A stretch of 30,808 nt of DNA from Citromicrobium sp. (lineage in GTDB: Bacteria; Pseudomonadota; Alphaproteobacteria; Sphingomonadales; Sphingomonadaceae): assembly GCA_003248395.1 (NCBI GenBank), contig QFNA01000047.1:1-30808 (forward strand). The letters are read 5' to 3'. The notes beneath the pieces were generated by a model. The model was given only the letters and a program-made list of their open reading frames with translations, searched no databases and had not been told where the DNA came from. Position 1 is the first letter of the stretch. Each line of letters begins with the position of its first letter. Positions 16,401-23,427 of the stretch are shown piece after piece. The position numbers were made by a program, and so were the translations under genes.

Positions 16401-16902
16401 GCTGCTTTGCGACCGTGTCGTCGATGAACCAGCTCAGTTCCTCGATCGTCATGTCGTCGGCTTCGACAGCATAGATCGCGAGGAAGCCGCCCGAGATCTC
16501 CTCTTTCGAGACGCGCGGCTCGAGAATGCCGTCGGGCAGACTGCCGCGTACCGAGTCGACCGCATTCTTTACTTCGGCGGTTGCGTCATTCGGATCGATG
16601 CCGATTTCAAATTCGATGAAGGTGTTCGAGTTGCCTTCGCTGGCGGTCGAGTTGATCGATTTCACGCCGTTGATCGAGCGAATGGCCGATTCCACGCGCT
16701 GGGTGATCTGGTTCTCGATCTCGGTCGGGGCGGCGCCCGGCTGCGAAATGTTCACATTGACCGCAGGAAACTCGATGTCCGGATTGTTCACGACATCCAT
16801 GCGCGCAAAGCTGAGCAGCCCTGCGAGTAGCAATGCGGTGAACGCAACCAGCGGGATCACCGGGTTGCGAATCGACCAGGCTGAGATGTTGCGGAAACTC
16901 AT
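13420..16902 (-). CDS. RND efflux transporter permease, with an extra central insertion
   Basis: 1160-residue inner-membrane proton-driven pump of the HAE/AcrB-like RND superfamily. N-terminal RNPVIPLVAFTALLLAG is the first membrane helix, followed by a porter domain (PDIEFPAVNV). TM4 carries the proton-relay pair Asp402-Asp403 (VDDAIVEIENI) and the late membrane block carries Lys1025 (GIVSKNSILLIDFA). Relative to usual members of about 1040 residues it has an insertion at about 521-634, after the segment LRWSLDRGK, that adds two or three hydrophobic stretches (VSMILTVLAVLAVSGFA; LQLAISVFAGVLAILAFFG). The adaptor gene is 12 nt upstream. The outer-membrane channel partner is not encoded here. 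The substrate cannot be told. Confidence 0.93.
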   Translation of the reverse strand: MSFRNISAWSIRNPVIPLVAFTALLLAGLLSFARMDVVNNPDIEFPAVNVNISQPGAAPTEIENQITQRVESAIRSINGVKSINSTASEGNSNTFIEFEIGIDPNDATAEVKNAVDSVRGSLPDGILEPRVSKEEISGGFLAIYAVEADDMTIEELSWFIDDTVAKQLLSVEGMAEVNRFAGVDREIEVILDLPRMQALGVTAGQINQVLRASNLDAAGGVAEVGGTRQSVRVLGNNASAYDLGQSEIQLGDGRTVKLSQVATVRDGYSERTSISKVGGKEVVNFAMSRAKGASDVTVFDGALEKIKEIEESNPGVEFIPLVDTVKYTVEQYDSAMAAMIEGAILAVVVVFFFLRDWRATAISAVAIPLSAIPTFWFMDLLGFNLNQLSLLALALVAGVLVDDAIVEIENIVRHMRMGKSAYQASIDAADEIGLPVVATSFCIVAVFFPVGAMPGISGQFFKNFGFTVVVAVLMSLAVARMITPMLAAYFLKAHGEASHGEGPLMDRYMGILRWSLDRGKMHARREGVEPPRHRWLYIVSMILTVLAVLAVSGFATFTVNGLLSGLGLDAKIAPPNAALPLVVLSKAVGLLQLAISVFAGVLAILAFFGIVGFLMRVIGTRLRSSWEYLVARFVDHRVWMLGIGWFALLLTIMLFMMVPSQFQPTIDSENSRVEIEFVPGTTLETMESVADRVSGILYDDPDVVRVLQRVREGESSSMFITLKEDRSRSSIEFERSLAPTLAQIPDARVRFASQSGGFGSGRDTTVMLAGSDPELLEETAATLVEQMKGIDMLVAPRVDADINRPEIIIEPRNDLAAELGVTTAALSQAIRIATIGEIEQNAAKFSLSDRQIPIRVKLPEQSRESLTTIRNLPVPTANGGSVPLARVAEISFGSGPTTIQRYNQNRRVLVGADLAQGVVKGEAQTQIDALPILQDLPQGVIRDAVGEDEWQAEMMQSLLIAIISGILLVFAVLVLLYKRLMSPLVNMTSLALAPLGGIFLVWLFGQPQSMPVYIGILLLLGIVSKNSILLIDFALVEMDKGTRKLHAILDAGHKRAQPIVMTTIAMTAGMVPTALSGVFGTGDGAMRAPMGTVVIGGLILSTLLTLLIVPAGFSLADGFEKRVGPWMRHRFLTYRPGDDGKRGPAFGTGDHGDAGIEPAE

Positions 16903-16914
16903 GACAGGGCCGCC

Positions 16915-18105
16915 CTACTCGCTCTGCGCGCGCTGCGGCTTGACGGTCTCGCCTTCGGTCAGGAAGCCGCCGGCGCGCAGCACGACCTGCTCGCTGCCGG
17001 TCAGCCCTTCGGCGATGATCACACCTTCGTCGGTGACGTTGCCGAGAACGATGTTGCGCCGGACGACCTTGTTTTCGCCATCGACGATATAGACGTAGCT
17101 CTGCTCGTCATCGGATTGGATGGCGCTTTCCGGCAAAATCGGTGCGACCACCGTGCCGCTGCGAATTACAGCGGTTGCGAAGCCGCCGGGACGAAGCTCC
17201 GGGGCGTAGGACAGCGCGACGCGCGCCGTGCCCTGGCGGTCCTGCGCATCGATCGTGGGCGAAACCTGCCACACCTGACCCGTGAAGGTCCGGTCGGTGC
17301 CGACGGGGGTGATCTCGGCAGATTGACCCGAGTTGATGCGCGCAAGCTCGATCTCGCCCAACCGCGCGAGCATTTCCATCTCGCCACCTTTTGCAATGGT
17401 AAAGAGCGCCTCCATCCCGCCGCTGACAGTCTGGCCGGGTTCGACATTGCGTTCGAGGATCAGGCCCGCCGCCGGCGCCGTGATGTTGAGCCGCGCATTG
17501 CGCGCCTGCAATTCGCGCAACGACGCCTGCGAGACCCTGACACGCGCAACCGCGGCATCGCGCGTTGCGGTAAGGCGGTCGACATCCGCTTTCGAGACAA
17601 AGCCGCGCTCGACCAGTTGGAGGGCGCGGTTGAGGTTGGACTGCGCGAGATCGGCATCCGCCTGCGCCACCTGGATCTGCGCCGCGGCGCTCTGCGCCTG
17701 TTGCGACTGGACCGAACGGTCGATAATGGCGAGCACCTGCCCTTGGCGGACCCAGGTTCCGGCCTCGACCGGCACGGAGACGACGCGACCCCCTTCGCCA
17801 ACGACGCCCACCGGCATGGCCCGGCGGGCTGCCAGCGTGCCAGTCGCAGTGATTTCGCCCTCTACCGTGGTGCGACCGGGCGAGATGACCGAGATGGTAG
17901 GCACCTGAGCTTCGGGTGCCGCCTCCTCGCCTCCCGTCGCGATGACGTACCACGCGAGGCCGACGATCGCGAGCGCAATGACGGCGAGGATGAGGAGAAG
18001 CCGACGACGCTTGCGCGAGCTTTCCGCGCCGGGAATGTCCGCATTGCCAAAAGGCACGGTAATCCGTTCCCCATTATGTACCGATATGTCGGACTCGTAA
18101 GTCAT
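16915..18105 (-). CDS. RND efflux periplasmic adaptor (membrane fusion protein)
   Basis: 396 residues. A cytoplasmic N-terminus is followed by one membrane anchor (about 35-57, LLLILAVIALAIVGLAWYVI). Then come the lipoyl/biotinyl half-motif (VVSVPVEAGTWVRQGQVLAII), an alpha-helical hairpin (about 130-200, Gln/Ala-rich), the second half-motif (NITAPAAGLILERNVEPGQ), a beta-barrel (GQSAEITPVGTDRTFTGQV) and a membrane-proximal domain (VLPES-like ILPESAIQSDDEQSYVYIV). It links the RND permease to an outer-membrane factor. It is the first gene of the operon and is separated from the upstream GlsB-like gene by a bidirectional terminator. Confidence 0.95.
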   Translation of the reverse strand: MTYESDISVHNGERITVPFGNADIPGAESSRKRRRLLLILAVIALAIVGLAWYVIATGGEEAAPEAQVPTISVISPGRTTVEGEITATGTLAARRAMPVGVVGEGGRVVSVPVEAGTWVRQGQVLAIIDRSVQSQQAQSAAAQIQVAQADADLAQSNLNRALQLVERGFVSKADVDRLTATRDAAVARVRVSQASLRELQARNARLNITAPAAGLILERNVEPGQTVSGGMEALFTIAKGGEMEMLARLGEIELARINSGQSAEITPVGTDRTFTGQVWQVSPTIDAQDRQGTARVALSYAPELRPGGFATAVIRSGTVVAPILPESAIQSDDEQSYVYIVDGENKVVRRNIVLGNVTDEGVIIAEGLTGSEQVVLRAGGFLTEGETVKPQRAQSE

Positions 18106-18175
18106 TCACCCGCCCCGGTTCGGCGACCGAAGTCGCCGGATGAACGCCAGAACCGGAAAACCGGTGGCGCGCACG

Positions 18176-18216
18176 AAAAAGGGCGGCGCGACCACGTCGC
18201 ACCGCCCCGAATTTTT
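18176..18216. terminator. bidirectional terminator
   Basis: An 11-bp stem (18181-18191 with 18197-18207, one G-U pair) is flanked by AAAAA on the left (18176-18180) and ATTTTT on the right (18211-18216). On the minus strand it lies about 20 nt past the GlsB-like stop with an immediate T-run, so it should end that transcript and insulate the efflux operon. Confidence 0.9.
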
Positions 18217-18236
18217 ATGCCGGCATGGCGCCGCGT

Positions 18237-18503
18237 TTACCGAACGCGACCGCGCTGCACCAGATTGACGATAGCGAGCAATACGATCGCACCGACGATG
18301 GCAACAATGAAGCCCGGCAGATTGAACGTCTGGATTGTCGTGTCGATACCGAACAGCGGGCCTGCCAGCAGGTTACCGATAACGGCACCGACGATGCCGA
18401 CAATGATGTTCCAGAAAATGCCCATCGACGCGTCACGCGCCATGACGAGACTTGCAAGCCAGCCGGCGACGCCGCCGACGATAATAGCGATAATCCAACC
18501 CAT
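18237..18503 (-). CDS. GlsB/YeaQ/YmgE-family stress membrane protein
   Basis: 88 residues, nearly all hydrophobic. I chose the ATG at 18503 because it has a perfect AGGAGGT ribosome site and gives the family start MGWIIAIIVGGVAGWLASLV. Three transmembrane helices with glycine-rich faces (GIFWNIIVGIVGAVIGNLLAG; FIVAIVGAIVLLAIVNLV) are typical. It was formerly called transglycosylase-associated protein. Members are small inner-membrane proteins induced by stress, with no known enzymatic function. The upstream region has two EcfG-like promoter matches, consistent with general stress control. Confidence 0.93.
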   Translation of the reverse strand: MGWIIAIIVGGVAGWLASLVMARDASMGIFWNIIVGIVGAVIGNLLAGPLFGIDTTIQTFNLPGFIVAIVGAIVLLAIVNLVQRGRVR

Positions 18504-18546
18504 CGTAATACCTCCTGTTATATTCCCGTAGACCCGGTGAGGCACC

Positions 18547-18571
18547 AACTGCAGGCACGCCCAGCGGTTCC
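18547..18571 (-). promoter_or_regulatory. candidate EcfG promoter of the GlsB-like gene (proximal)
   Basis: Minus strand: GGAAC (18571-18567), a 16-nt spacer, then AGTT (18550-18547), one mismatch from GGAAC-N16-CGTT. It would give a leader of about 37 nt carrying the AGGAGGT site. Confidence 0.5.
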
Positions 18572-18599
18572 CCCTAGTTCACAATGGGGACACATCTTC

Positions 18600-18624
18600 A
18601 GCGATTGTCAACCGGAATGGTTCC
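18600..18624 (-). promoter_or_regulatory. candidate EcfG promoter of the GlsB-like gene (distal)
   Basis: Minus strand: GGAAC (18624-18620), a 16-nt spacer, then CGCT (18603-18600), also one mismatch from the EcfG consensus. It lies 53 nt upstream of the proximal candidate with identical spacing. The sciP stop is about 20 nt further upstream. Confidence 0.35.
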
Positions 18625-18644
18625 CGCGGCGAGGCGGCCAGAGG

Positions 18645-18944
18645 TCAGTATTTGAGCTGGCGTTCGTAGAGATCGCGATAGTGCTGAATCCGGGTAACGC
18701 GCAGGCCCTGCATGCCCGAACGGTCGACAGCACGCTGCCACGAGGCAAATTCTTCCAGTGTCAGGCTGTAACGCTGCAGCACCTCGTCGATGGTCAGCAG
18801 ACCGCCGTTTACGGCGGCCACGACTTCGGCCTTGCGACGCACCACCCAGCGCTTCGTCTCGGGCGAAGGCAGGTCGTCGATTGTCAGCGGCTCTCCCAAG
18901 GGGCCGATTACCTGTGCAGGCCGAATGTCCTGGTTTTCGATCAT
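18645..18944 (-). CDS. sciP: SciP homologue (DUF1153), CtrA-inhibiting cell-cycle regulator
   Basis: 99 residues. The DUF1153 core matches Caulobacter SciP closely in pattern: VIGPLGEPLTIDDLP, TKRWVVRRKAEVVAAVNGGL, a helix-turn-helix region LQRYSLTLEEFASWQRAVD, and GLRVTRIQHYR. In Caulobacter SciP is a small DNA-binding protein that blocks CtrA-dependent transcription in G1. The role here is inferred by homology. The ATG at 18944 lies 3 nt after the stop of an upstream small gene, so the two are almost certainly cotranscribed. Confidence 0.92.
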   Translation of the reverse strand: MIENQDIRPAQVIGPLGEPLTIDDLPSPETKRWVVRRKAEVVAAVNGGLLTIDEVLQRYSLTLEEFASWQRAVDRSGMQGLRVTRIQHYRDLYERQLKY

Positions 18945-18947
18945 CTA

Positions 18948-19286
18948 TTACTTCTCTCGGTCGCGATTGGCCGCGTCTCTCGCGGCGTTTTCGCCAGCTA
19001 CCCGTTCCGATTTTCCATGCGCTAAATCACATTGGTTAACAGGCCGTTTACTTTCGTCCTCGCCTTCGCGGCGAACTTCGCCGAATGCATCGAAACCACC
19101 GTGATCCCTCGCCAGTTCCTGCTGAAGATCGCGCGTTGCGGCAAGCCGTGCCACAAGCTCGGTCCAGCGAAATTGCTGCAAAATGTCGCTTTCGCGCTCG
19201 CGCTCGAAAGCCTTTCTGTCGATGTGCCCCTCAAACATGGCCCTGTGGATAAGTCGATATGGTAAAGACTCCGTGAAATCGAACAT
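18948..19286 (-). CDS. hypothetical protein in operon with sciP
   Basis: 112-residue reading frame from the ATG at 19286 to a TAA 3 nt before sciP. It fills what would otherwise be an empty 387-nt gap. The product looks like a real protein: a compact start MFDFTESLPYRLIHRAMFEG, an amphipathic charged helix (HIDRKAFERERESDILQQFR), WTELVARLAATRDLQQELAR, and a strongly charged tail rich in Glu, Arg and Asp. There are no signal peptide, no membrane segment and no Cys-rich motif, so a cytoplasmic helical protein is likely. I do not recognise a named family. Its tight spacing to sciP suggests a shared role or shared cell-cycle timing. Confidence 0.72.
   Translation of the reverse strand: MFDFTESLPYRLIHRAMFEGHIDRKAFERERESDILQQFRWTELVARLAATRDLQQELARDHGGFDAFGEVRREGEDESKRPVNQCDLAHGKSERVAGENAARDAANRDREK
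19036..19050 (-). promoter_or_regulatory. CtrA-box-like site upstream of sciP
   Basis: Minus strand: TAAA-N7-TTAA followed by CC, one mismatch from the CtrA consensus TTAA-N7-TTAA. It lies about 92-106 nt upstream of the sciP start, inside the preceding small gene, in a locally AT-richer patch. CtrA activation of sciP is known in Caulobacter. Confidence 0.4.
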
Positions 19287-19331
19287 GGCGCGCCGGAACG
19301 CCTGCACTGGAGCGGTGCGGCATAAACGTGT

Positions 19332-20498
19332 ATGGGCTCGTCCATGCCCGCATCCCGCCTTCTCGAACCGGCGACGTCCGCCGGACTGTTCGACTTGCCG
19401 AAACCAGCCAGCGAAAGCCGCATCGTCGTCGCCATGTCCGGCGGGGTCGATAGCTCGGTGGTCGCGGCCCTTGCGGCGAAGAGCGGTGCGGAAGTCATCG
19501 GCATCACGCTGCAGCTTTACGACTACGGTGCGGCGACAGGGCGCAAGGGCGCATGCTGTGCGGGCGACGACATTGCGGATGCGCGCGCCGTGGCGGAGCG
19601 GCTCGGCATCGCGCACTATGTGTCCGACCACGAAAGTGCCTTTCGCGAGGACGTGGTCGAAAGTTTTGCCGACGAATATCTTGCGGGCAGGACACCCGTC
19701 CCCTGCATCCGCTGCAACATGGGGCCAAAGTTTACCGACCTGTTTGCCATGGCGCGCGAACTTGGCGCCGACTGTCTCGCGACCGGGCATTATGTGCGGC
19801 GCGTATTGGGCGCAGCGGGACCGGAGCTTCATCGGGCAATCGATCCCGCGCGCGACCAGTCCTATTTTCTCTACGCGACAACCGACGACCAGCTGGACTA
19901 TCTCCGTTTTCCGTTGGGTGGACTGCCGAAAACTGCCGTGCGCGACATTGCCGCGGACGCGGGCCTGCGCAATGCGGCAAAGCCCGACAGCCAGGACATC
20001 TGCTTCGTGCCAGACGGCGATTATGCGAAAATCGTCAAGTCGATGCGACCAGAGGGAGCGCAAGAGGGCGACATCGTCCATGCCGCGACCGGCGAGACGC
20101 TGGGTCGCCACAAGGGCGTGATCCATTATACCGTCGGGCAGCGACGTGGCCTCGAGATCGGCGGACAGAGCGAGCCGCTCTATGTCGTCGGCATCGACGC
20201 AACCTCAGCACAGGTCCGGGTCGGACCGAAACGCATGCTGGCTGTGTCGGCAGCGCAGATCATCGAAACCAATCGCATCGGCCCACTCCCCGACGTGCCC
20301 CTGACGGCAAAGGTCCGGAGCCTGGCGAAGCCGGTGCCGATTAGCGTCGAGGGGCCGCTGGGCGACGGCGGGGACGCCGTGATCCGCTTCGCCCAACCCG
20401 AATTCGGCGTTGCACCGGGTCAGGCGGCCGTCCTTTACGCGGGAGAGCGAGTCGTCGGCGGCGGCTGGATCGAATCGACCGAACGCGTCGAAGACTGA
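19332..20498 (+). CDS. mnmA: tRNA-specific 2-thiouridylase
   Basis: ATP-dependent sulfurtransferase that thiolates U34 of tRNA-Lys, -Glu and -Gln. It has 388 residues from the ATG at 19332; the ATG at 19344 is an alternative, and neither has a clear ribosome site. Seen are the PP-loop AMSGGVDSSVVAA (34-46), the catalytic Cys128 in PCIRCNMGPKF, the second Cys224 in DSQDICFVPDGDY, and the tRNA-binding VGQRRGLEIGG. The extra CC in KGACCAGDDI is the form usual in alphaproteobacteria. It is divergent from the sciP operon, only 45 nt apart. Confidence 0.96.
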   Translation: MGSSMPASRLLEPATSAGLFDLPKPASESRIVVAMSGGVDSSVVAALAAKSGAEVIGITLQLYDYGAATGRKGACCAGDDIADARAVAERLGIAHYVSDHESAFREDVVESFADEYLAGRTPVPCIRCNMGPKFTDLFAMARELGADCLATGHYVRRVLGAAGPELHRAIDPARDQSYFLYATTDDQLDYLRFPLGGLPKTAVRDIAADAGLRNAAKPDSQDICFVPDGDYAKIVKSMRPEGAQEGDIVHAATGETLGRHKGVIHYTVGQRRGLEIGGQSEPLYVVGIDATSAQVRVGPKRMLAVSAAQIIETNRIGPLPDVPLTAKVRSLAKPVPISVEGPLGDGGDAVIRFAQPEFGVAPGQAAVLYAGERVVGGGWIESTERVED

Positions 20499-20524
20499 CA
20501 AATCACCTTAAATCGGCGGGACAA

Positions 20525-20875
20525 TTAATGCTCCCAGCGTTTAAGCACGCAGCCGTAGCCTTTGCGAAAGCGAGCCGTGTCCGAAGCGATGAGCGGAACC
20601 GACGCCGTCACGCTCTTGGCATCGTCATCGTCACTGAACGTGACCAGTTCCATGCCTTCAAGCTTGTCCTTCGCGCAGTCGTCGAGGCTGCGCCCGGCAA
20701 TGTAGCGGCACGAACAGGCAACGCGAGCGCCGTATGCCGTGCCGGTCTCTGCCGTGCGCCTCACACCTTCGCCCCACATGACCCAGGCAGCAGCCACGCC
20801 TGCTAGAACGAGCAGCACGAGCCACATCCAAGGACGCAGCAGGAGTGAGCGTTTTTTCGCCATTGCGCGGGTCAT
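20525..20875 (-). CDS. small membrane-anchored protein with conserved-looking cysteines
   Basis: 116 residues; a second ATG at 20863 is an alternative start. A basic N-terminus and one transmembrane helix (about 14-34, PWMWLVLLVLAGVAAAWVMW) are followed by a periplasmic domain with CSC, a further Cys in LDDCAKDKL, and one in GYGCVLKRW. It is divergent from a broken serine hydrolase gene with only 23 nt between starts, so the two probably share a control region. I do not recognise a function; a disulfide-stabilised periplasmic domain is inferred. Confidence 0.7.
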   Translation of the reverse strand: MTRAMAKKRSLLLRPWMWLVLLVLAGVAAAWVMWGEGVRRTAETGTAYGARVACSCRYIAGRSLDDCAKDKLEGMELVTFSDDDDAKSVTASVPLIASDTARFRKGYGCVLKRWEH

Positions 20876-20898
20876 TTCCTCATGCGAGTGACGCCCGC

Positions 20899-21926
20899 AT
20901 GTTGCCGCGGACGCGCCCCCTTATCGCCCTCACCCTTGTTGTCACAAGTCTTGCGTCGTGCGGATCGCCGGGACCGGCAGAAGAACCGCCCCTGAGCGAG
21001 GAAGCCTTGGCTGCAGTCTCTTCCAATCCCGGTGCGCCGACGAAGGCGCTGGCGCGCGAGATCGACGATCTGTTCGTCGGCGAGGGGTTGGGTGAAACAC
21101 GCGCCCTGATCGTGATGAAGGACGGCAAGCTCGCAGCCGAACGCTATGCCGAGGGCTACGACACCGACACGCGGTTCGTAAGCTGGTCGATGGCCAAGAC
21201 GGTCACTGCGATCATGATCGGGCAACTTGTCGGCGATGGATTGCTGCGGCTGGATGCACCGGCTCCCGTCCCTCGCTGGCAACGCAGCGGCGATCCGCGC
21301 GCCGAAATTACCCTGCGCCACCTGTTGCAGATGCGTTCGGGCCTCGAGCATACCGAGGCTGGCGATCCGCCGTTCGAGAGCAGCGAGGTGCGCATGCTGT
21401 TCCTCGACGGGCGCGCACGTTGAGCGGTGGCAACAGTGCCGAAGCAAGACGGCAGGCGGTGAGCGATTATCTCCATGCACGCCTGCTCGATCCGCTCGAA
21501 ATGTCATCCATGGTGCCCGAATTCGACCGCGCCGGAACGCTTGTCGGGGGCAGCCTGATGCATGCGAGCGCGCGCGACTGGGCGAAGCTGGGCGAATTGC
21601 TGCGGCGCAAAGGGTCGCATCGCGGAGAGCAACTGGTCCCGCGCAGCTGGATCGACGCGATGGTCCAACCCAGCCCGAAGAGCCCGCATTACGGGCTGCA
21701 GACCTGGCTGAACCGGCCCAATGGACTCGACGAGCATCCGCTGTTTCCCGACAGTGCGCCGCACAGCCTGTTCGCGATGATTGGTCACATGGGCCAATAC
21801 GTGATCGTCTCGCCCGAACAGGGGTTGACGGTGGTTCGGCTGGGCCATTCCAATGCGCAAGAACGCGAGGCCATGCTCAAGCAGCTGGCCGAAATTATCG
21901 AACTTTACCCCTCGCCCGGGACGTAG
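20899..21926 (+). pseudogene. serine hydrolase (class C beta-lactamase fold), internal deletion and frameshift
   Basis: The 5' part (to the TGA at 21421-21423) encodes a lipoprotein signal (LASC) and the catalytic SxxK motif in FVSWSMAKTVTAIM, then RHLLQMRSGLEHTEAG and EVRMLFLDGR. The 3' part continues in another frame from about 21420 (SGGNSAEARRQAVSDYLHAR) and holds LVGGSLMHASARDWAKLGEL, YGLQTWLNRP and the HxG-type motif in IGHMGQYVIVSPEQGL. The segment that should link them, with the Tyr-x-Asn catalytic motif, is missing in every frame. This indicates a deletion of some tens of codons that also shifts the frame, so the product should be inactive. The 3' end overlaps the convergent phzF-like gene by 22 nt. 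Confidence 0.82.
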
Positions 21927-22705
21927 AAACTGCCTTCGACAACGGTGACGCAATCGCCAGCGAGCCAGACGCGATCGCCTTCGAGCCGGCATTGCGCATG
22001 CCCACCACGCTTCGACGCCTGAAAGGCCGAGAAACTTTCGCGATCCAGTTTGTCGGCCCAGAACGGCGTCAGGCAGGCATGGGCTGATCCGGTGAAACTG
22101 TCTTCGTCCACTCCGGCGCCCGGGACAAAGACCCGGCTGACGACGTCAGTATCGTTGCCAGGCGCGGTACAGATGAACTGATCGTCCCCCAGTGCCCGCA
22201 ATCCCCGCAGATCGGGATCGAGCGCAAGGACATCGCGCTCGTGATCAAACAGAAAGATATTGTAGCGGTCGGGATTGCGCCAGACTTCGCGGACATTCCC
22301 GCCCAGCAGTGCCAACGCTTCGGCCCAGTCGTCGCGCTCGGTCGCAATGGCCGGCAGCGCAAGTTCGTAACCGACCTCGGCGCGACGGACTTCGAGGAGG
22401 CCTGCCTTGCGCGTGCGAAACGTCACGCGGTCGACGCCGTCGCGCTCGGCGAGGACAAAGCCCGACGCAAGCGTTGCGTGACCGCACAGCCGTATCTCCG
22501 TCGCGGGTGTAAACCAGCGTAATTCCCAATCCGATTGCCCGGTCGCATCCTTCACGACGAATGCCGTTTCGGCGAAATTGTTCTCTTCCCCGATTGCCAG
22601 CAGGGTGTCATCGGGCAGCCATTCGTCCAGCACCATGACCGCGGCCTGATTGCCGGCGAAGGGCCGTCGTGCGAACGCATCGACATGCCAATAGGGAATT
22701 TTCAT
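21905..22705 (-). CDS. PhzF-family isomerase/epimerase
   Basis: 266 residues from the ATG at 22705, chosen because MKIPYWHVDAFARRPFAGN is the family N-terminus; the frame stays open further upstream into pdxH. It has the diaminopimelate-epimerase-like double fold, with the catalytic Glu46 in NFAETAFV, the RLCGHATLA glycine-rich motif, and the second-domain GVDEDSFTGSAHACL. PhzF itself acts in phenazine synthesis, but no phenazine genes are here. Most single PhzF-like proteins have unknown substrates. It is 11 nt downstream of pdxH and probably cotranscribed with it. Confidence 0.93.
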   Translation of the reverse strand: MKIPYWHVDAFARRPFAGNQAAVMVLDEWLPDDTLLAIGEENNFAETAFVVKDATGQSDWELRWFTPATEIRLCGHATLASGFVLAERDGVDRVTFRTRKAGLLEVRRAEVGYELALPAIATERDDWAEALALLGGNVREVWRNPDRYNIFLFDHERDVLALDPDLRGLRALGDDQFICTAPGNDTDVVSRVFVPGAGVDEDSFTGSAHACLTPFWADKLDRESFSAFQASKRGGHAQCRLEGDRVWLAGDCVTVVEGSFYVPGEG

Positions 22706-22716
22706 CGTCGACGTCC

Positions 22717-23346
22717 TCACGGGTAAAGAAGTGTGTTCGACCAGGCATCCTGCGGCCCGTTGCGCCGGAACAACCTGCGGTCGTGGAGGCGAAATTCTCC
22801 ATCGCGCCAGAATTCGATCGCCGTGGGTGACAGCAGGAAGCCCGTCCAATGCGCCGGGCGCGGAATGTCGCCCTCGGGAAAACGCTCTTCGAGTGCAGCA
22901 ACGCGATCGAGATAGATCTGTCGATCGGCGAGCGGGCGCGACTGGTCCGATGCTGCCGAGCCCAGTTGCGCATTACGCGCACGCGAGTGGAAATAGGCAT
23001 CTGCCTGATCGGCGCCAACTTCGGTCAACGGGCCTTCGATGCGAATCTGACGACGCAAGCTTTTCCAGTGAAACAGCAGGGCCGCATGCATGTTGGCGCG
23101 AATTTCCTCGCCCTTACGGCTTTCGGCATTGGTGTAGAAAACGAAGCCCCCGCCACCATCCTCGCCGCCCAGGTGGCCGCCGTGACCCTTGAGCAGCACC
23201 ATGCGCACCGACGGCTTTCCGTCAGGAGTCGCAGTGGCGAGCGCCATGGCATTGCCGTCGTTCGGTTCGCTTGCCTTGGCCTCTCCGTACCACGCCTCGA
23301 ACAGAGTAAAGGGATCGGATTGCGGAATCGCGCTTTCGTTCTGCAT
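22717..23346 (-). CDS. pdxH: pyridoxamine 5'-phosphate oxidase
   Basis: FMN-dependent oxidase that makes pyridoxal 5'-phosphate in the last step of vitamin B6 synthesis and salvage. The ATG at 23346 gives 209 residues; upstream in-frame extension lacks family similarity. Motifs seen are NAMALATATPDGKPSVRMVLLK, FVFYTNAESRKGEEI, AALLFHWKSLRRQIRIEG, the signature EFWRDGEFRLHDRRLF, and the conserved C-terminus WSNTLLYP. A glycine-rich loop HGGHLGGEDGGGG slightly lengthens the first sheet. It is divergent from the DnaJ-like gene, 81 nt apart. Confidence 0.96.
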   Translation of the reverse strand: MQNESAIPQSDPFTLFEAWYGEAKASEPNDGNAMALATATPDGKPSVRMVLLKGHGGHLGGEDGGGGFVFYTNAESRKGEEIRANMHAALLFHWKSLRRQIRIEGPLTEVGADQADAYFHSRARNAQLGSAASDQSRPLADRQIYLDRVAALEERFPEGDIPRPAHWTGFLLSPTAIEFWRDGEFRLHDRRLFRRNGPQDAWSNTLLYP

Positions 23347-23390
23347 GGGTAAGCCCGTAATCGAGCGGCGCGACCGAAGGAAGCTCGAAG

Positions 23391-23419
23391 CTTGCGATGC
23401 ACCGCTGTCCGACCTAGCT
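23391..23419 (+). promoter_or_regulatory. possible heat-shock (RpoH-type) promoter
   Basis: CTTG at 23391-23394, an 18-nt spacer, then CCTAGCT (23413-23419), loosely like the alphaproteobacterial RpoH pattern CTTG-N17-CYTAT-T. The start site would fall within a few bases of the DnaJ-like ATG (23428). That gene has no visible ribosome site, so its mRNA may be leaderless. The match is weak. Confidence 0.25.
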
Positions 23420-23427
23420 AACACGCC

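Noticed and set aside
19287..20126. Upstream in-frame extension of the 112-codon gene on the minus strand, running opposite mnmA
   Set aside because: Only the part from the ATG at 19286 looks like real protein. The rest is the mirror image of mnmA.
21905..22705. Phenazine biosynthesis locus because of the PhzF match
   Set aside because: No other phz genes are nearby. PhzF-like isomerases are common outside phenazine pathways, and the neighbour is pdxH.
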